A DNA stretch of 64,000 bases from NCBI GenBank assembly GCA_040384325.1, contig JAZKJL010000001.1, positions 682,001 to 746,000 on the forward strand, read 5' to 3'. Position numbers and translations under genes: made by a program. Source of the DNA: JACMLX01 sp040384325 (GTDB lineage Bacteria; Gemmatimonadota; Gemmatimonadetes; Gemmatimonadales; Gemmatimonadaceae). How positions within the stretch are numbered: position 1 is the first letter of the stretch; every line of letters begins with the position of its first letter. Under the pieces are notes generated by a model. It saw only the letters and a list, made by a program, of their open reading frames with translations, ran no database searches and was not told the origin of the DNA. Of the stretch, positions 44,711-56,701 are shown piece after piece.

Positions 44711-45825
44711 GTGCGAGCAGCGCGTCGCAGGGTGAAGCTGCCAAGGGGTGTCAGCGCGCCGTTCATCTGCAGTTCGACGCGATGTTCACCGGGGTAATGC
44801 CGGCGCGTGGTCAGGTCGGCGAGTGAGACGGTCTTCTGCAGGCGGGCCGACTCGCCGGCCGCGAGTTCGATCACCGCGAGCTTGAACACCTTGGCGTTGC
44901 TGGTGCCGTTCGCCTTCACGAACAGCACGCGCAGGTCCACTGCCACGCGCTGCACCGTGCGCGTCGGGTTCCGCACCTCGCAACGGATCGTGACCTTGGT
45001 GCCCATCGCCGGCCGCGCCGGCGTGATCGAGCGCTCCGTGATGTCGATCCGCGCGCCGGCGGCGAAACCGAGCACCGCCAGTGCCGCCGCGTCACCGCGC
45101 TTGACCGATGAGCGCAATGCGTGGCGTACGATCCATCGGCGGTCGTCACCCGCGCAGGTCATCCACTCACGGGCCTCCGCGACGAGCAGCGCCGGGTGGT
45201 CCTTGCCGATGTCGTTGAGGTTGTTCGCCACCGAGCGGCGCACGTAGAGCTCGGGATCGTCGCGCAGGCGCCGCAGCAACTCGAGCACCGGCGCGGGATC
45301 ACGCTGGAAGCTGCGCAGCCGGGGTGCCCACGGCAGCCGAGGACGCGTGCCCTCGGAGACCAGTCGGCGCACGTGCGAGCTCGGGTCGCCCGTCCACGCG
45401 TGGAGGCGCGCCAGCGTGGCTGCCTGATGATGCTCGAGATACGGCCGGATCGCGAACTCGGCGGTGAATACCTGCGTCAGCGCGTGCAGCGCCCGCATCG
45501 CGTGCTCGAAGTGCGGCACGCCGAACTGTCGGACGAACTCGGTGTGCGCGAGGTAGAAGAACGACGACATGCCTCCGCTGTGTGCGCGCTGCGCCGGCAG
45601 CGTGGCCAGCAGCACGTCCACCGCCGCGCCGAACTCCTGCGGCAGGTGGCGCTGCAACATGGCACCGAGGTGCCGCCCACGATCGAGCAGTTCGAGTGCG
45701 TCGAAGCCGTGGAGCGCGTCGCGCTCGAACGCGACCGCGTCGAAACGTCTGTGGACCGCACGAATCTCCGTCGCCAGACGCCGCACCACGTCGTGGCCGA
45801 ACTGCAGCTTGAGCGGTTCAGCCAC
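44707..45825 (-). CDS. alkC: AlkC-type DNA alkylation-repair (HEAT-like repeat) glycosylase
   Basis: A 372-residue HEAT-like repeat protein. Conserved motifs of the AlkC branch are FTAEFAIRPYLEHH, HVRRLVSEGTRPRLPWAPRL and VRRSVANNLNDIGKDHP, carrying the acidic residues of the active groove. The last ~110 residues are beta-rich (TKVTIRCEVRNPTRTVQRV) and fit the Ig-like C-terminal domain found in one AlkC subgroup. These enzymes remove 3-methyladenine-type cationic lesions. GTG start at 45825, 21 bases after ppdK in the same direction. Confidence 0.85.
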   Translation of the reverse strand: MAEPLKLQFGHDVVRRLATEIRAVHRRFDAVAFERDALHGFDALELLDRGRHLGAMLQRHLPQEFGAAVDVLLATLPAQRAHSGGMSSFFYLAHTEFVRQFGVPHFEHAMRALHALTQVFTAEFAIRPYLEHHQAATLARLHAWTGDPSSHVRRLVSEGTRPRLPWAPRLRSFQRDPAPVLELLRRLRDDPELYVRRSVANNLNDIGKDHPALLVAEAREWMTCAGDDRRWIVRHALRSSVKRGDAAALAVLGFAAGARIDITERSITPARPAMGTKVTIRCEVRNPTRTVQRVAVDLRVLFVKANGTSNAKVFKLAVIELAAGESARLQKTVSLADLTTRRHYPGEHRVELQMNGALTPLGSFTLRRAART

Positions 45826-45846
45826 GTGGCGCCCTCCGCGCCCGCG

Positions 45847-48516
<2,670 letters not shown>

Positions 48517-48561
48517 CGGGGTGCTGGTCGGCACGAGAGACGAGTGGAGAGTGAAGGCTGG

Positions 48562-49941
48562 TCAGCAGCCGTAGGCGCGTCCGCTGACGAGGTCCGCCGG
48601 CGCGGCGGTCGGGTAGTTGCCGCTGAAGCATGCATCGCAAAAACCCGTCGGGCCACCAGGTACCGCACCCAGCATGCCATCCAGCGACAGGTAGCCGAGC
48701 GAGTCCACGCCTAGCGCATCCCCGATCTCGGTGACGCTGCGTGCCGACGCGATCAATTCTTCCTTCCGCGGCGTGTCGATGCCATACCAGCAGGGGCCGG
48801 TCACCGGTGCCGAACTGACGCGCATGTGCACTTCCCGGGCGCCGGCGTCGCGGATCATCTTCACCAGGCCACGAGTCGTGGTGCCGCGCACGATGGAATC
48901 GTCGATCATGACCACGCTGCGCCCGTTCAGCACCTCGCGCACCGCGTTGTACTTCACCTTCACCTTGGCGATGCGCCCCGACTGCGTCGGCTGGATGAAC
49001 GTGCGGCCGATGTAGTGATTGCGGATCAGCGCGAGTTCCAGCGGCAGCCCGCTCTCCTCGGCGTACCCGAGGGCGGCCGCATTCGACGAATCCGGCACCG
49101 CGAACACGAGGTCGGCACCTGGGGCAGGGCATTCGCGCGCCAGCTGCTTGCCGAGCGCACGCCGTGCACGATCGACGCTGTGCCCGAAGATCTGGCTGTC
49201 CGGGCGGGCGAAGTAGACGTGCTCGAACACGCACTTCTTCAGTTCCTGCTGCTCGAATGCCTGGATGGTGCGAATCTCACCGTTCTCGATGGCGACGATC
49301 TCGCCTGGCTGCACTTCGCGCAGCAGGGTGGCATTGACGATGTCGAGCGCGCAGGTCTCGCTGGTGGCGATGATGCTGTCACCGAGGCGGCCCAGCACCA
49401 GCGGACGCCAGCCGCGCGGATCGCGCGCCGCGAGCAGCGTCTGGTTGATCAGCACCACCAGCGAGTATGCGCCCTCGACGCCTTCCAGCGCGTCGGTGAG
49501 GCGCTGCACCGGATCCTCGTGGCTCGACCGCGCCAGGCGGTGCAGCAGCACCTCCGAGTCCATGGTGGAGGTGAAGATCGATCCCTGCGCCTCGAGCTCG
49601 GCCCGGATCTCGGAGGCGTTGGTGAGGTTGCCGTTGTGCGCGAGGGCGATCACGCCGCCCTTGAAGCGTGCCATGATCGGCTGCGCATTCTCCACCGTCG
49701 AACTGCCTGCGGTGCTGTACCGCGTGTGCCCGATGGCGACGTCACCGATGAGGGGCGTGATCGCCGCCGCCGGTATGGCTTCCGACACCAGGCCCATGGC
49801 GCGGATCGGATGTGCCGCACCGGTCAGGTCCACCGTCACGATGCCGGCCGACTCCTGTCCGCGATGCTGCAGTGCGTACAGGCCCAGATGGGTCAGCGCC
49901 GCCGCATCCGGCGTGCCGAAGATCCCGAAGATTCCACACAT
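48562..49941 (-). CDS. purF: Amidophosphoribosyltransferase
   Basis: First committed step of purine synthesis: PRPP + glutamine to phosphoribosylamine. The N-terminal nucleophile is Cys2 (MCGIFGIFG) with no propeptide. Next come LQHRGQESAGI and GHTRYSTAG, and the PRPP loop VVMIDDSIVRGTT is in the C-terminal domain. Cysteines at KKCVFEHVYF, TGPCWYG and FCDACFSGNYP match the four ligands of the 4Fe-4S form known from Bacillus, unlike the E. coli enzyme. Length 459. It lies eleven bases after purL. Confidence 0.96.
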   Translation of the reverse strand: MCGIFGIFGTPDAAALTHLGLYALQHRGQESAGIVTVDLTGAAHPIRAMGLVSEAIPAAAITPLIGDVAIGHTRYSTAGSSTVENAQPIMARFKGGVIALAHNGNLTNASEIRAELEAQGSIFTSTMDSEVLLHRLARSSHEDPVQRLTDALEGVEGAYSLVVLINQTLLAARDPRGWRPLVLGRLGDSIIATSETCALDIVNATLLREVQPGEIVAIENGEIRTIQAFEQQELKKCVFEHVYFARPDSQIFGHSVDRARRALGKQLARECPAPGADLVFAVPDSSNAAALGYAEESGLPLELALIRNHYIGRTFIQPTQSGRIAKVKVKYNAVREVLNGRSVVMIDDSIVRGTTTRGLVKMIRDAGAREVHMRVSSAPVTGPCWYGIDTPRKEELIASARSVTEIGDALGVDSLGYLSLDGMLGAVPGGPTGFCDACFSGNYPTAAPADLVSGRAYGC

Positions 49942-49952
49942 GATTCAGGTCC

Positions 49953-52241
49953 TCAAGCCGTCGCCGTGGCCGCGCGCTGCATCAACGCGGGAATCGCATC
50001 GAAGTAGGCATCGGCCAATGGCGCCAGCGGTGTATCGAGAGTGCGTGCCCCGGCGGTGATCACCAGGCGTGGCTCGGCGGTCACCGTGCCGATGACCCGG
50101 GCAGGAATGCCGTGCGCCTTCGCCGCACCGAGTACGGCATCGACGCGCGAAGTGCTGACCAGCACGCGGCCCTGTGCCTCGCCCCAGAGTAGTGCGCGCG
50201 CCGAACGCACCAGCGCATCGCTCACGTCCACCGTGGCTCCGAGCATCGCACCGCGGTCACCGAGGCAACATTCCGCCAGCGCCACGGCCAGGCCGCCTTC
50301 GCTGATGTCGTGTGCCGAATGCACGGCGCCGGTGCCGATGGCTTCGAGCAGCGCATCGACCAGGCGCTTTTCGTGGTCGAGGTCCACCACCGGCACGGCG
50401 CCGATGGTGAGGTCGTGCACCCGCGCGAGGTACTCGGTGGCCCCGAGTTCGTCGGTGTTGTCGCCGAGCAGGATGATGCTGTCGCCGGCGGCGCTGAAAG
50501 CCGACCGCGTGATGTGGGTGATATCGTCGATCAGGCCGACCATGCCGATGGTCGGGGTCGGGAACACGGCGCCGTTCGGGTTCTCGTTGTACAGCGACAC
50601 GTTGCCGCCGGTGACCGGTGTGCCGAGTGCACGGCAGGCATCACCCATGCCGTAGACGGCCTCGCGGAACTGGAAGAACACTTCCGGCTTCTTCGGATTG
50701 CCGAAGTTCAGGCAGTTGGTGATCGCCATCGGCCGGCCGCCGGTGCAGGCCACGTTGCGCGCCGCCTCGGCCACCGCGATCCGGCCACCCATGCGCGGGT
50801 CGAGGTACACGTAGCGCGAGTTGCAGTCGGTCTTGAGGGCCAGCGCCTTGCTGGTGCCACGGAGGCGCACCACGGCGGCGTCAGCGCCACCAGGACCCAC
50901 GACGGTGCTGGTGCGCACCTGCGAATCGTACTGGCGGTAGATCCAGCGCTTGTTGGCGATCGTCGGCGACGACAGCAGGCGCGTCAGCGTCCACGCCGTG
51001 TCGGTCTCCTCGGGACGCTCGACGATCGCATGCGGATCGCGCGACCGCAGCGCCACGATGGCATCGCTCTCTCGCGCCTCGGGCGCATACTGCGGACACT
51101 CGGTGACCAGACGGCTGCCGGGGAACTCGGCCACCACCCGGTCACCTTCCACCACGCGATACACCGGCTCGGCGATCACTTCACCGATCACCTCGGCCTG
51201 CAGGTCCCACTTCCGCAAGATCGCCTTGGCTTCTTCCTCGTGGCCCCGCTTCGCGACCACCAGCATGCGCTCCTGGCTCTCGCTCAGCAGGATCTCGTAC
51301 GGCGTCATGCCCTCTTCGCGAACCGGCACCTTGGTGACGTCGATCACCACGCCGACGTCGCCACGTTCCGCCATCTCGGCGCTGCTCGACGTCAGGCCCG
51401 CGGCGCCCATGTCCTGGATGGCGACGATGTGCCCGCTGCGGATCAATTCCAGAGACGCCTCGAGCAACAGCTTCTCGGTGAACGGATCACCGACCTGCAC
51501 GCGCGGGCGCTTGGCCTCATTCTCCTCGCTCAGGTCTTCCGAGGCGAAGCTGGCACCGTGGATGCCGTCGCGACCGGTGCGCGCGCCGACGGCCAGGATC
51601 GGGTTGCCGACACCTTCCGCCTTGGCGGTGATCAGCTCGTCCTCGCGCATCAGGCCCACGCACATGGCATTCACCAGCGGATTGCCTTCGTATGCCGGAT
51701 CGAACATCACGTCGCCGGCCACCGTCGGCACGCCGATGCAGTTGCCGTAGTCGCCGATGCCTTTCACCACGCCCGACACCAGCCAGCGCACGCGCGGGGT
51801 GTCGAGGCTGCCGAAGCGCAGCGAGTTGAGCATCGCGATCGGCCGCGCGCCCATCGTGAAGACGTCGCGCAGGATGCCACCGACGCCGGTGGCCGCACCC
51901 TGGTACGGCTCCACGGCGGAGGGATGGTTGTGGCTCTCGATCTTGAATGCCACCGCCCAGCCGTCGCCGACACTGATCACGCCCGCGTTCTCACCTGGAC
52001 CCTGCAGCACGTACGGTGCCTTGGTGGGCAGCGTCTTGAGCACCGGCCGCGAATGCTTGTACGAACAATGTTCGCTCCACAAAGCGCTGACGATGCCGAG
52101 TTCCGTGAACGTCGGTTCGCGGCCGAGGAGTCCGAGCAGCTTCTCGTACTCGAAGGGCGTGATGCCATGCTCGGCGACCAGCGCCGGTGTGATCGCCGGG
52201 TCGCCGGGACGCGGCTGCACTGCCGAAGGAGTGGTGGTCAT
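49953..52241 (-). CDS. purL: Phosphoribosylformylglycinamidine synthase II
   Basis: The 762-residue small PurL that works with PurS and PurQ to make FGAM. Landmarks are LWSEHCSYKHSRPVLKTLP, VLQGPGENAGVISVGDGWAVAFKIESHNHPSA (motif ESHNHPS), the DMGAAGLTSSSAEMAERG loop and SAHDISEGGLAVALAE. The ATG at 52241 overlaps the purQ stop, and family homology begins there; upstream frame is inside purQ. Confidence 0.97.
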   Translation of the reverse strand: MTTTPSAVQPRPGDPAITPALVAEHGITPFEYEKLLGLLGREPTFTELGIVSALWSEHCSYKHSRPVLKTLPTKAPYVLQGPGENAGVISVGDGWAVAFKIESHNHPSAVEPYQGAATGVGGILRDVFTMGARPIAMLNSLRFGSLDTPRVRWLVSGVVKGIGDYGNCIGVPTVAGDVMFDPAYEGNPLVNAMCVGLMREDELITAKAEGVGNPILAVGARTGRDGIHGASFASEDLSEENEAKRPRVQVGDPFTEKLLLEASLELIRSGHIVAIQDMGAAGLTSSSAEMAERGDVGVVIDVTKVPVREEGMTPYEILLSESQERMLVVAKRGHEEEAKAILRKWDLQAEVIGEVIAEPVYRVVEGDRVVAEFPGSRLVTECPQYAPEARESDAIVALRSRDPHAIVERPEETDTAWTLTRLLSSPTIANKRWIYRQYDSQVRTSTVVGPGGADAAVVRLRGTSKALALKTDCNSRYVYLDPRMGGRIAVAEAARNVACTGGRPMAITNCLNFGNPKKPEVFFQFREAVYGMGDACRALGTPVTGGNVSLYNENPNGAVFPTPTIGMVGLIDDITHITRSAFSAAGDSIILLGDNTDELGATEYLARVHDLTIGAVPVVDLDHEKRLVDALLEAIGTGAVHSAHDISEGGLAVALAECCLGDRGAMLGATVDVSDALVRSARALLWGEAQGRVLVSTSRVDAVLGAAKAHGIPARVIGTVTAEPRLVITAGARTLDTPLAPLADAYFDAIPALMQRAATATA

Positions 52242-52930
52242 GCGCCGACCCTCGCCAGCAGCGACTCGAAGAGAGGCAGGCCGTCGGTGGAGCCGAGCAG
52301 CGACTCCACGGCGCGCTCCGGATGCGGCATCATGCCCAGCACGTTGCCGGCGGCGTTGGTGATGCCGGCGATTCCGCGCATCGCGCCATTCGGGTTGGCT
52401 GCATCGGTGACGTTTCCGTCCGCATCGCAATACCGGAACACGACCTGGCCCGACTGCTCCAGTGCATCCAGCGTCGCATCGTCAGCCGCGAAACGTCCTT
52501 CACCGTGCGCGATCGGGATGCGCAGCACCTGGCCCGGCTGGTACCCACCGAGATACAGCGGTGCCGTGCCTTCCACCTTCAGGTGCACCCAGTCGCAGAT
52601 GAACTGCAGGCCGGCGTTGCGCATCAGCGCACCGGGCAGCAGGTGCGACTCGCAGAGGATCTGGAAGCCGTTGCAGATGCCGATCACCGGCGCGCCGCGC
52701 TCGGCGTGTGCCTTCACTTCCTGCATGATGGGGCTGAAGCGTGCGATGGCGCCGGCACGCAGCGCATCGCCGTAGCTGAATCCACCGGGCAGGATCAGGA
52801 CGTCGCAATCCTGGATGTCGTGGTCGCGATGCCAGAGCGACACGGCGGTCTGGCCCAGCTGGTCGGTCACCGCGTGCAGTGCATCGACGTCACAGTTCGA
52901 GCCGGGAAAGGTGACGATGCCGAACTTCAT
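52238..52930 (-). CDS. purQ: Phosphoribosylformylglycinamidine synthase I (glutaminase)
   Basis: Class I glutamine amidotransferase of the FGAM synthase complex. The sequence begins KFGIVTFPGSNCDVDA, has LPGGFSYGDALRAG, the nucleophile in VIGICNGFQILCE and the His/Glu pair in GMMPHPERAVE. Length 230. ATG 52930 is two bases after purS. It overlaps purL by ATGA. Confidence 0.97.
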   Translation of the reverse strand: MKFGIVTFPGSNCDVDALHAVTDQLGQTAVSLWHRDHDIQDCDVLILPGGFSYGDALRAGAIARFSPIMQEVKAHAERGAPVIGICNGFQILCESHLLPGALMRNAGLQFICDWVHLKVEGTAPLYLGGYQPGQVLRIPIAHGEGRFAADDATLDALEQSGQVVFRYCDADGNVTDAANPNGAMRGIAGITNAAGNVLGMMPHPERAVESLLGSTDGLPLFESLLARVGA

Positions 52931-52932
52931 GC

Positions 52933-53190
52933 TCACGCCGTCACCGTCGAGGCGATCTGGTAGTCTTCCGTCACCGGATTGGCGAGCAGCTTGTCGCACA
53001 TCGCCTTCACGGAGTTCTCGGCCGCCGCGGCGCTGTCGGCCGTGATGTCCAGCACGATGTGCCGACCGATGCGGGTGTCGACGACGTCGGCGAAGCCAAG
53101 CGCGTGCAACGCGTCGGACACGGCCTTGCCTTGTGGATCGAGCAATCCCTTGCGCGGGACGATATGCACACTGACGCGGAAGCGGCTCAT
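52933..53190 (-). CDS. purS: FGAM synthase subunit PurS
   Basis: Small 85-residue subunit that bridges PurL and PurQ. It matches the family along its length: RVSVHIVPRKGLLDPQGKAVSDALHALGF, then the IGRHIVLDI strand and the MCDKLLANPVTEDYQI end. Its start overlaps the pssA stop (ATGA). Confidence 0.95.
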   Translation of the reverse strand: MSRFRVSVHIVPRKGLLDPQGKAVSDALHALGFADVVDTRIGRHIVLDITADSAAAAENSVKAMCDKLLANPVTEDYQIASTVTA

Positions 53191-54128
53191 TCTTTGGGCT
53201 CTTGGAGCGAGCGGGAGGGATTGGAAGACGGTGACTTGGGGATCACCGGGGTGTCGTCGCGTGAACGACGACGCTTGCGACGGCGGTTGGCGTTCACCAC
53301 CGTCAGGGCATCGGACGCCGCCATCGCGCGGTCCTCGGCGATCTCTTCGGCGGCCAGCGGCTCAGGACGATCGCTGAGCGACTGCAGGATCGTGCCGAGC
53401 AGTCCCACCACCACGTACGTCAGGCCGGCGGGAAAGAAGAACTCGCGCGGCAGGAAGATCGCGCCGGCGAAGCAGGTGAGCACGGTGATGGAACCCAGCA
53501 CACCGCGCCAGTCGCGCAGGCCGGTGCGGGGGAACGCCGGATACCGCACGTTGCTGATCATGAGCAGTGACAGGCCCACCATCAGGTACTTCACCAGCTC
53601 ATGCCACGGCAACGCGCCGATCATCGTCTGCTGGTAGAGCTCCGTCTGTGCGAACCAGTGATAGGTCGCGAGCGTGCCACCGGCGGCGGGACTGGGCAGG
53701 CCGAGGAAGTAGCTCTTCTTGGCGCCGGCCTGCGTGATGTTGAAGCGCGCCAGGCGCAGCACGGCACACATGCAGAAGAAGAACACCAGGATCCACGACC
53801 AGCGATCGCGTCCCGGCTCCGTCGGCGTCAGCACGGCGAAGTAGGTGATCATCGCCGGTGCGAGGCCGAATGAGATCGCGTCCACCAGCGAGTCGAGCTG
53901 CTCGCCGAACTCGGTCCCCGAGTTGGTGGCCCGCGCCACGCGTCCGTCGAGCATGTCGCACACGCCGCCGCAGACGATGAACAACACCGCGCGCCCGAAC
54001 TCGCCGCGGCTGGCGCTGATCATCGCGAAGATGCCGAAGAACAGGTTGCCGAGCGTGAGGCCACCGGGGAACAGCACCACGGCGCGTCGCATGCCGGTGG
54101 GCCGCTCGCGGACAGGTTGCGGCGTCAT
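53187..54128 (-). CDS. pssA: CDP-diacylglycerol-serine O-phosphatidyltransferase
   Basis: Makes phosphatidylserine from CDP-diacylglycerol and serine. The CDP-alcohol phosphotransferase motif DG-x2-AR-x8-G-x3-D-x3-D is complete in LDGRVARATNSGTEFGEQLD and the following Asp. About seven hydrophobic segments follow. The 313-residue protein ends in a basic/Pro-Ser tail (RRRKRRRSRDD) of about 55 residues, predicted cytoplasmic. I chose ATG 54128, which overlaps the preceding small ORF stop. CDP-diacylglycerol would come from cdsA (10903). Confidence 0.93.
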   Translation of the reverse strand: MTPQPVRERPTGMRRAVVLFPGGLTLGNLFFGIFAMISASRGEFGRAVLFIVCGGVCDMLDGRVARATNSGTEFGEQLDSLVDAISFGLAPAMITYFAVLTPTEPGRDRWSWILVFFFCMCAVLRLARFNITQAGAKKSYFLGLPSPAAGGTLATYHWFAQTELYQQTMIGALPWHELVKYLMVGLSLLMISNVRYPAFPRTGLRDWRGVLGSITVLTCFAGAIFLPREFFFPAGLTYVVVGLLGTILQSLSDRPEPLAAEEIAEDRAMAASDALTVVNANRRRKRRRSRDDTPVIPKSPSSNPSRSLQEPKE

Positions 54129-54325
54129 CGGAGCACGCCCGACGTGACCGGTGCTGCGACCGGCGGACTGCGGAAGTACCACGCCACGCCGACCGCGACC
54201 GCGAAGAGCGCAAAGCCGAGCAGCCACAGTGCCCAGCTTCGACGCCAGACGGCCACCGCCAGCACCGTGAGGGCGATTGCGCCGCTGAGCGCCATCATCG
54301 GGTAGCCGTCTCGCTGGAAGCTCAT
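54125..54325 (-). CDS. 66-residue membrane protein resembling the N-terminal anchor of phosphatidylserine decarboxylase
   Basis: A short ORF coupled on both sides: its ATG overlaps the purC stop and its TGA overlaps the pssA start. The protein reads MSFQRDGYPMMALSG, two hydrophobic helices, then AWYFRSPPVAAPVTSGV. This matches the start of short-form Psd proteins (REGxP, two membrane segments, FFRDPxR), which often sit next to pssA. The ~150-residue catalytic part, including the autocleavage site, is absent. It is either a maintained remnant or a membrane partner of PssA. The similarity is by eye and moderate. Confidence 0.55.
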   Translation of the reverse strand: MSFQRDGYPMMALSGAIALTVLAVAVWRRSWALWLLGFALFAVAVGVAWYFRSPPVAAPVTSGVLR

Positions 54326-55266
54326 GAGAATCGGGTCAGGTCGAGCGCGGTGCCGGTGATCCGGCGATAGGCATCCAGGTAGCGAAGGCTGGTCGCGTCC
54401 ACCACCGCATCCGGCAGTGGTGGTGGCGGCGCCTCGCCGTTCCACCGCCCGGCATCGCGCTCCTGCTGCAGCCAGTCACGCAGCGGCTGCTTGTCGAAGC
54501 TCGGCTGCGGACCGCCGGCGGCGTACCCGTCCGCTGGCCAGAAGCGCGACGAATCGGGTGTCAGGACTTCATCGCAGAGGATGATCCGGTCGTGCCAGAG
54601 GCCGAACTCGAACTTCGTGTCGGCGATGATGATGCCGCGTTCGGCGGCCATCGTACGACCGCGCTCGTACACACGGCGCGTCAGCTCCTCGAGCGTGCGT
54701 GTCTGCGACTCGCCCACCACGGCGCACATGCGCTCCACCGTGATGTTCTCGTCGTGCCCGGTGGCCGCCTTGGTGGCCGGCGAGAAGATGGCGGGCGTCA
54801 GCTGCTGGCTCTCCTGCAGTCCGGCCGGCAATGCCTCGCCGGCAAGGGTACCGGTGGCGCTGTATTCCTTCCACGCCGAGCCGCTGATGTAGCCGCGCAC
54901 CACACATTCGATCGGGAAGATCTGCGCCCGCTTCACCAGCATCGAGCGGCCGCTGATCGTCGACAGGTGCGGCGCCAGTTCCGGCACCTCGCGCACGATC
55001 TCGTCGGCATCGGCGGTGATCATGTGATGCGGCACCTCCGACTCCAGCTGCTGCAGCCACCAGGCGGTGAGTTGCGTGAGCACGATGCCCTTGCACGGCA
55101 CCGCCTCCTTCATCACCACGTCGAAGGCGCTGACGCGATCGGTCGCCACCAGCAGCAGCCGCTCCTCGTCCACCTCGTACACGTCGCGCACCTTGCCGCG
55201 CGCCGCATGGAACAGCGGCAGCCGCGTCGTCGGTACGCCGAGCGGAGTGGGGCGGGCCTCAAACAC
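54322..55266 (-). CDS. purC: Phosphoribosylaminoimidazole-succinocarboxamide synthase
   Basis: Purine step 8: ligates aspartate to CAIR. The 314-residue protein of the long (yeast-like) class shows FHAARGKVRDVYEVDEERLLLVATDRVSAFD (ATP loop GKVRDVY), ECVVRGYISGSAWKEY and IIADTKFEFG. The end LRYLDAYRRITG is also typical. GTG start at 55266, inside the end of purB (8-base overlap). Confidence 0.95.
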   Translation of the reverse strand: MFEARPTPLGVPTTRLPLFHAARGKVRDVYEVDEERLLLVATDRVSAFDVVMKEAVPCKGIVLTQLTAWWLQQLESEVPHHMITADADEIVREVPELAPHLSTISGRSMLVKRAQIFPIECVVRGYISGSAWKEYSATGTLAGEALPAGLQESQQLTPAIFSPATKAATGHDENITVERMCAVVGESQTRTLEELTRRVYERGRTMAAERGIIIADTKFEFGLWHDRIILCDEVLTPDSSRFWPADGYAAGGPQPSFDKQPLRDWLQQERDAGRWNGEAPPPPLPDAVVDATSLRYLDAYRRITGTALDLTRFS

Positions 55267-56701
55267 GAACCGCTCCGGCCGCAGTCTCGTCGAATGACAC
55301 GCCAGCCAGTGCCGGCTCCACTTCTTCGGCCAGGAATTCGTCGACCTGTTCGGCGCTGCGTCCCACGAACCGCGTCGGGGCCATCACGCTGCGCAGCACA
55401 TCCAGGTTCACGGGATACTCCGGATCGGCGGTCAGGCGTTCCAGCAGGTCGTTGCGCACGCCCTCGTCCTTCACCGCGCGTGCAGCGGCGATGGCGTGGC
55501 GACGGATCACCTCGTGGATCTGCTGGCGGTCGCCACCTGCGCGCACCGCGTTCACGATCAGTTCCTCGGTGGCCATGAACGGCAGCTCGTCGTCCACGCG
55601 GCGACGGATGCGCTCCGGATGCACCTCCAGCCCGCGTGCGATGTTCGCCACCAGGATCAGGATCGCGTCGCAGGCCAGGAACGCCTCCGGGATCACCAGG
55701 CGTCGGTTGGCCGAGTCGTCGAGGGTGCGCTCGAAATACTGCACGGCGTGCGTCTGGTTCGCATTCGGCTCCAGCGACAACACAAACCGCGCCAGCGACG
55801 CGATCCGCTCGGCGCGCATCGGATTGCGCTTGTAGGCCATCGCCGAGCTGCCGATCTGCTCCTTCTCGAACGGCTCCTCGATTTCGCCGAACGCCTGCAG
55901 CATGCGGATGTCACCGCTGAACTTCGACGCGCTGGACGCGATACCGCTCACGACGCCGAGCACCTGCGCATCCAGCTTGCGGCTGTAGGTCTGGCCGGTG
56001 ACCGGCAGCGGGCGAGGGAAGCCCATCGCCTGCGTCACCATCCGGTCGAGTTCACGCACCTTGCCGTGGTCGCCGTCGAGCAGCTGCAGGAAGCTGGCCT
56101 GCGTGCCGGTGGTCCCCTTCACGCCGCGGAACGGCAGCGTCGCGACGCGATGTTCGAGGTCCGCCAGGTCGAGCAGGAAATCCTGCATCCAGAGCGTGGT
56201 GCGCTTGCCCACCGTGGTCAGCTGCGCCGACTGGAGGTGTGTGTAGCCGAGTGTCGGCTCGCTGCGCCAGTCGTGGGCGAAGGTGGCCAGCGCGCGGAGC
56301 GATGCGGCCAGCTTGGCGCGCAGCAGCTCGAGGCCGCGGCGCATCAGGATCAGGTCCGCGTTGTCGGTGACGAAGGCCGACGTGGCACCGAGGTGGATGA
56401 ATGCCTTGGCGGCTGGTGCCACGTCGCCGAAGGCATGCACGTGTGCCATCACGTCATGGCGGAAGCGCTTCTCGTAGGCCGCCACCGCGGCGAAGTCGAT
56501 GTTGTCCACGTTGGCGCGCATCTCGGCGATGGCGGCATCGGGGATGTCCACGCCGAGCCGCTTCTCCGCCTCGGCCAGCGCCAGCCAGAGGCGGCGCCAG
56601 AGACTGTAGCGGTTCTGGGCGCCCCACAATTCGAGCATGGCGGGTGACGCATACCGCTCGGCCAGCGGGGAGGAGTAGTTCGTCTGCGGCGTGGAGGTCA
56701 C
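55259..56701 (-). CDS. purB: Adenylosuccinate lyase
   Basis: Releases fumarate in two purine steps. The 480-residue sequence contains SPLAERYASPAMLELWGAQNRY, HLGATSAFVTDNADL (with the His-Leu-Gly-x-Thr-Ser motif) and the flexible signature loop QIGSSAMAYKRNPMRAERI with its catalytic serines. It starts at GTG 56701, overlapping the degP-like stop (GTGA), and runs into purC. Confidence 0.96.
   Translation of the reverse strand: MTSTPQTNYSSPLAERYASPAMLELWGAQNRYSLWRRLWLALAEAEKRLGVDIPDAAIAEMRANVDNIDFAAVAAYEKRFRHDVMAHVHAFGDVAPAAKAFIHLGATSAFVTDNADLILMRRGLELLRAKLAASLRALATFAHDWRSEPTLGYTHLQSAQLTTVGKRTTLWMQDFLLDLADLEHRVATLPFRGVKGTTGTQASFLQLLDGDHGKVRELDRMVTQAMGFPRPLPVTGQTYSRKLDAQVLGVVSGIASSASKFSGDIRMLQAFGEIEEPFEKEQIGSSAMAYKRNPMRAERIASLARFVLSLEPNANQTHAVQYFERTLDDSANRRLVIPEAFLACDAILILVANIARGLEVHPERIRRRVDDELPFMATEELIVNAVRAGGDRQQIHEVIRRHAIAAARAVKDEGVRNDLLERLTADPEYPVNLDVLRSVMAPTRFVGRSAEQVDEFLAEEVEPALAGVSFDETAAGAVRV

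Noticed and set aside
50310..52775. An 821-codon plus-strand frame opposite purL and purQ
   Set aside because: It has the same His/Arg-rich composition and no motifs; purL and purQ are unmistakable on the other strand.
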